This document shows, one piece after another, positions 62,976-64,000 of a DNA stretch of 64,000 bases. The stretch is taken from NCBI RefSeq assembly GCF_000620065.1, contig NZ_JHVI01000021.1, positions 1 through 64,000 on the forward strand, read 5' to 3'. The stretch is from Meiothermus cerbereus DSM 11376. GTDB lineage: Bacteria; Deinococcota; Deinococci; Deinococcales; Thermaceae. The notes under the pieces were generated by a model that worked only from the letters and a program-made list of their open reading frames with translations, had not been told where the DNA came from and searched no databases. The translations under genes were made by a program, and so were the position numbers. How positions within the stretch are numbered: the stretch's first letter is position 1; every line of letters begins with the position of its first letter.

Positions 62976-64000
62976 GTTTCCTCCTCAGGCGTTCAAAGTG
63001 CAGCAGGTACCAGTCCGCTACGTCCTCGAGCAAAACCCCCACCGAGGCGCGGTAGTTGGCCTGCCCCATCTGCTGGGCATACGCTCGGTCGCTAAATAGC
63101 CGCCACAGGGCCTCGGCCAATCCCCCTACATCGCCCGGCGAGAAAAACTCGGCCCGGTAGCCCTCGGCCTCCACCAGTTCGGCCAGGTCGCCGATGCGCG
63201 GCATAACCGCGGGCCGGGCATACTGTCCCGCCTGGTGCAGCACCCCAGAGGAGCCGGTGGTAGCGGTATAGGGGAAAGCCACCACATAGGCCTCCGTAAA
63301 GACCCTCGCCACCTCCTCCTCGGGCACATAGCCGGTGTAGGTCACCCCAGGGATATCCCCGTAAACCGCCCGCAGGCCCTCGAGGTAGCCGGGTGCGTTG
63401 GGCGAGTTGGTACCTGCGACCACCAGTTCCACGCTCGGGTCGCGCTTTAGCAGCAGTTGATGTGCTTCCAACAGGGTTTCCAAGCGCTTGTAGGTACCAA
63501 ACTTGCCAAAGGCCAGCACCCGCTTGGCCTCGGGCAAGGGCGGTGGGGGGCCAGGGTCTTCAAAGGCCCCGTGGGGGGCCAGAAACACATTCTTAGCCCC
63601 GTATTCGCGCCGCAAAATCTCTACGTAGGTGGGCATGGTGGTAGCCACCAGGTGGCTTTGCAAAAGAAGTCGGGTAAAAATCCTACCCCCAGCCCGCAGT
63701 ACCCGCTCCTTCAGGGGGTTCTGTGCATACCCCGCCTGACGCAAATCAATGGTTTCGAAGAGGTTGTGCAGTAGGGTAATGGTTGGAATGCCCAGCGCCC
63801 GCGCCATACCTGGTGCCAGCAAGCCCAGCGCAGCCGGAATCGCAGAGCCACCAAAGCTGGCAAACTGGAGGTTGAAGATTACGGCATCCGGTTGGAGTTG
63901 CTGAAGGGTGCGAGCCAGCCGTAGCGAATTAATCGGGCTACCAAAAGCCCAGACCCGGCGAACATTAGGGGGGTCGGAGGGGGCGTCCACCCCTGTGGGT
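62965..64000 (-). CDS. Glycosyltransferase, GT-B fold (family 4-like), 5' end cut by window edge
   Basis: At least 345 residues of a cytoplasmic GT-B transferase; the frame is open to position 64000, and the N-terminal Rossmann start is missing, so the gene continues outside. Visible parts: QPDAVIFNLQF, PTITLLHNLFE, the C-domain donor site VLAFGKFGTYKRLETLLEAH and TGSSGVLHQAGQYARPAV. A GTG at 63990 is an unlikely start. Expected to add a sugar to a lipid- or polymer-linked acceptor. First visible gene of the nine-gene minus-strand operon. Confidence 0.85.
   Translation of the reverse strand, partial: PTGVDAPSDPPNVRRVWAFGSPINSLRLARTLQQLQPDAVIFNLQFASFGGSAIPAALGLLAPGMARALGIPTITLLHNLFETIDLRQAGYAQNPLKERVLRAGGRIFTRLLLQSHLVATTMPTYVEILRREYGAKNVFLAPHGAFEDPGPPPPLPEAKRVLAFGKFGTYKRLETLLEAHQLLLKRDPSVELVVAGTNSPNAPGYLEGLRAVYGDIPGVTYTGYVPEEEVARVFTEAYVVAFPYTATTGSSGVLHQAGQYARPAVMPRIGDLAELVEAEGYRAEFFSPGDVGGLAEALWRLFSDRAYAQQMGQANYRASVGVLLEDVADWYLLHFERLRRKHAR

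Overview
The window looks like chromosomal DNA of a Meiothermus-type bacterium (family Thermaceae, Deinococcus-Thermus). Pointers are a GC-rich genome crowded with CTCGAG, a fused SecDF, a short IF-2 (571 residues), a YpdA-like reductase of the bacillithiol type, and many genes whose start codon lies 6-7 bases after a TANNNT -10 box, so that their mRNAs should be leaderless. The genus is inferred; no species is assigned. Housekeeping genes lie mixed with accessory genes, and there is no phage or intact insertion sequence.

Layout. 1-8.6 kb: yqeY, purH, a DMT exporter, type 4 uracil-DNA glycosylase, two proteins of unknown function (one with long in-frame DNA repeats), guaA and a single-domain protoglobin. 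8.6-15.8 kb (minus strand): secDF, then the rimP-nusA-ylxR-infB operon with a terminator-like hairpin in its leader, and tRNA-Leu(CAG). 15.8-20.9 kb: a spermidine/putrescine-type ABC transporter (potABCD) and two tandem c-type cytochromes. 20.9-24.4 kb: a 213-bp MITE with a target duplication, a PadR-like regulator, modABC, and tatA on the other strand. 24.5-34.4 kb: rodA, a 34-residue membrane protein, a thiolase, a DUF503 protein, a formate-dehydrogenase-like molybdoenzyme with FdhD, a degenerate aminoacyl-tRNA-protein transferase, a hydrolase and a YpdA-like reductase.

34.4-41.2 kb is the branched-chain amino acid block ilvB-ilvN-ilvC-leuA-cimA. A complete attenuator precedes it: promoter, a 23-codon leader peptide in which 12 residues are Leu, Ile or Val, mutually exclusive hairpins, and an intrinsic terminator just before ilvB. 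A second terminator separates ilvN from ilvC. 41.2-43.6 kb is a nitroreductase / type III polyketide synthase / isoprenylcysteine-methyltransferase operon. 43.6-48.6 kb holds small membrane and secreted proteins, a phosphohexomutase and a UvrD/PcrA helicase, followed by an insertion-sequence scar.

48.7-64 kb is the most distinctive accessory region. On the minus strand a run of nine tightly coupled genes (the first cut by the window edge) encodes a glycosyltransferase, a STAS protein, a GAF-SpoIIE phosphatase, an RsbW-like kinase/ATPase, a second STAS protein, a CheY-like receiver, a 1042-residue GT-C-like membrane protein, an anchored beta-sandwich-like protein and a membrane-tethered clan GH-A glycosidase. 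Facing it are an OmpR-type regulator, a PIG-V-like mannosyltransferase and a laminin-G-like membrane protein; an LruC-domain lipoprotein lies beyond. I read this as a cell-surface or exported glycan system controlled by a partner-switching module built into its own operon.

Three families of short dispersed palindromic elements (called A, B and C here) sit between genes. In three cases they reach into a gene's 3' end and supply its stop codon.
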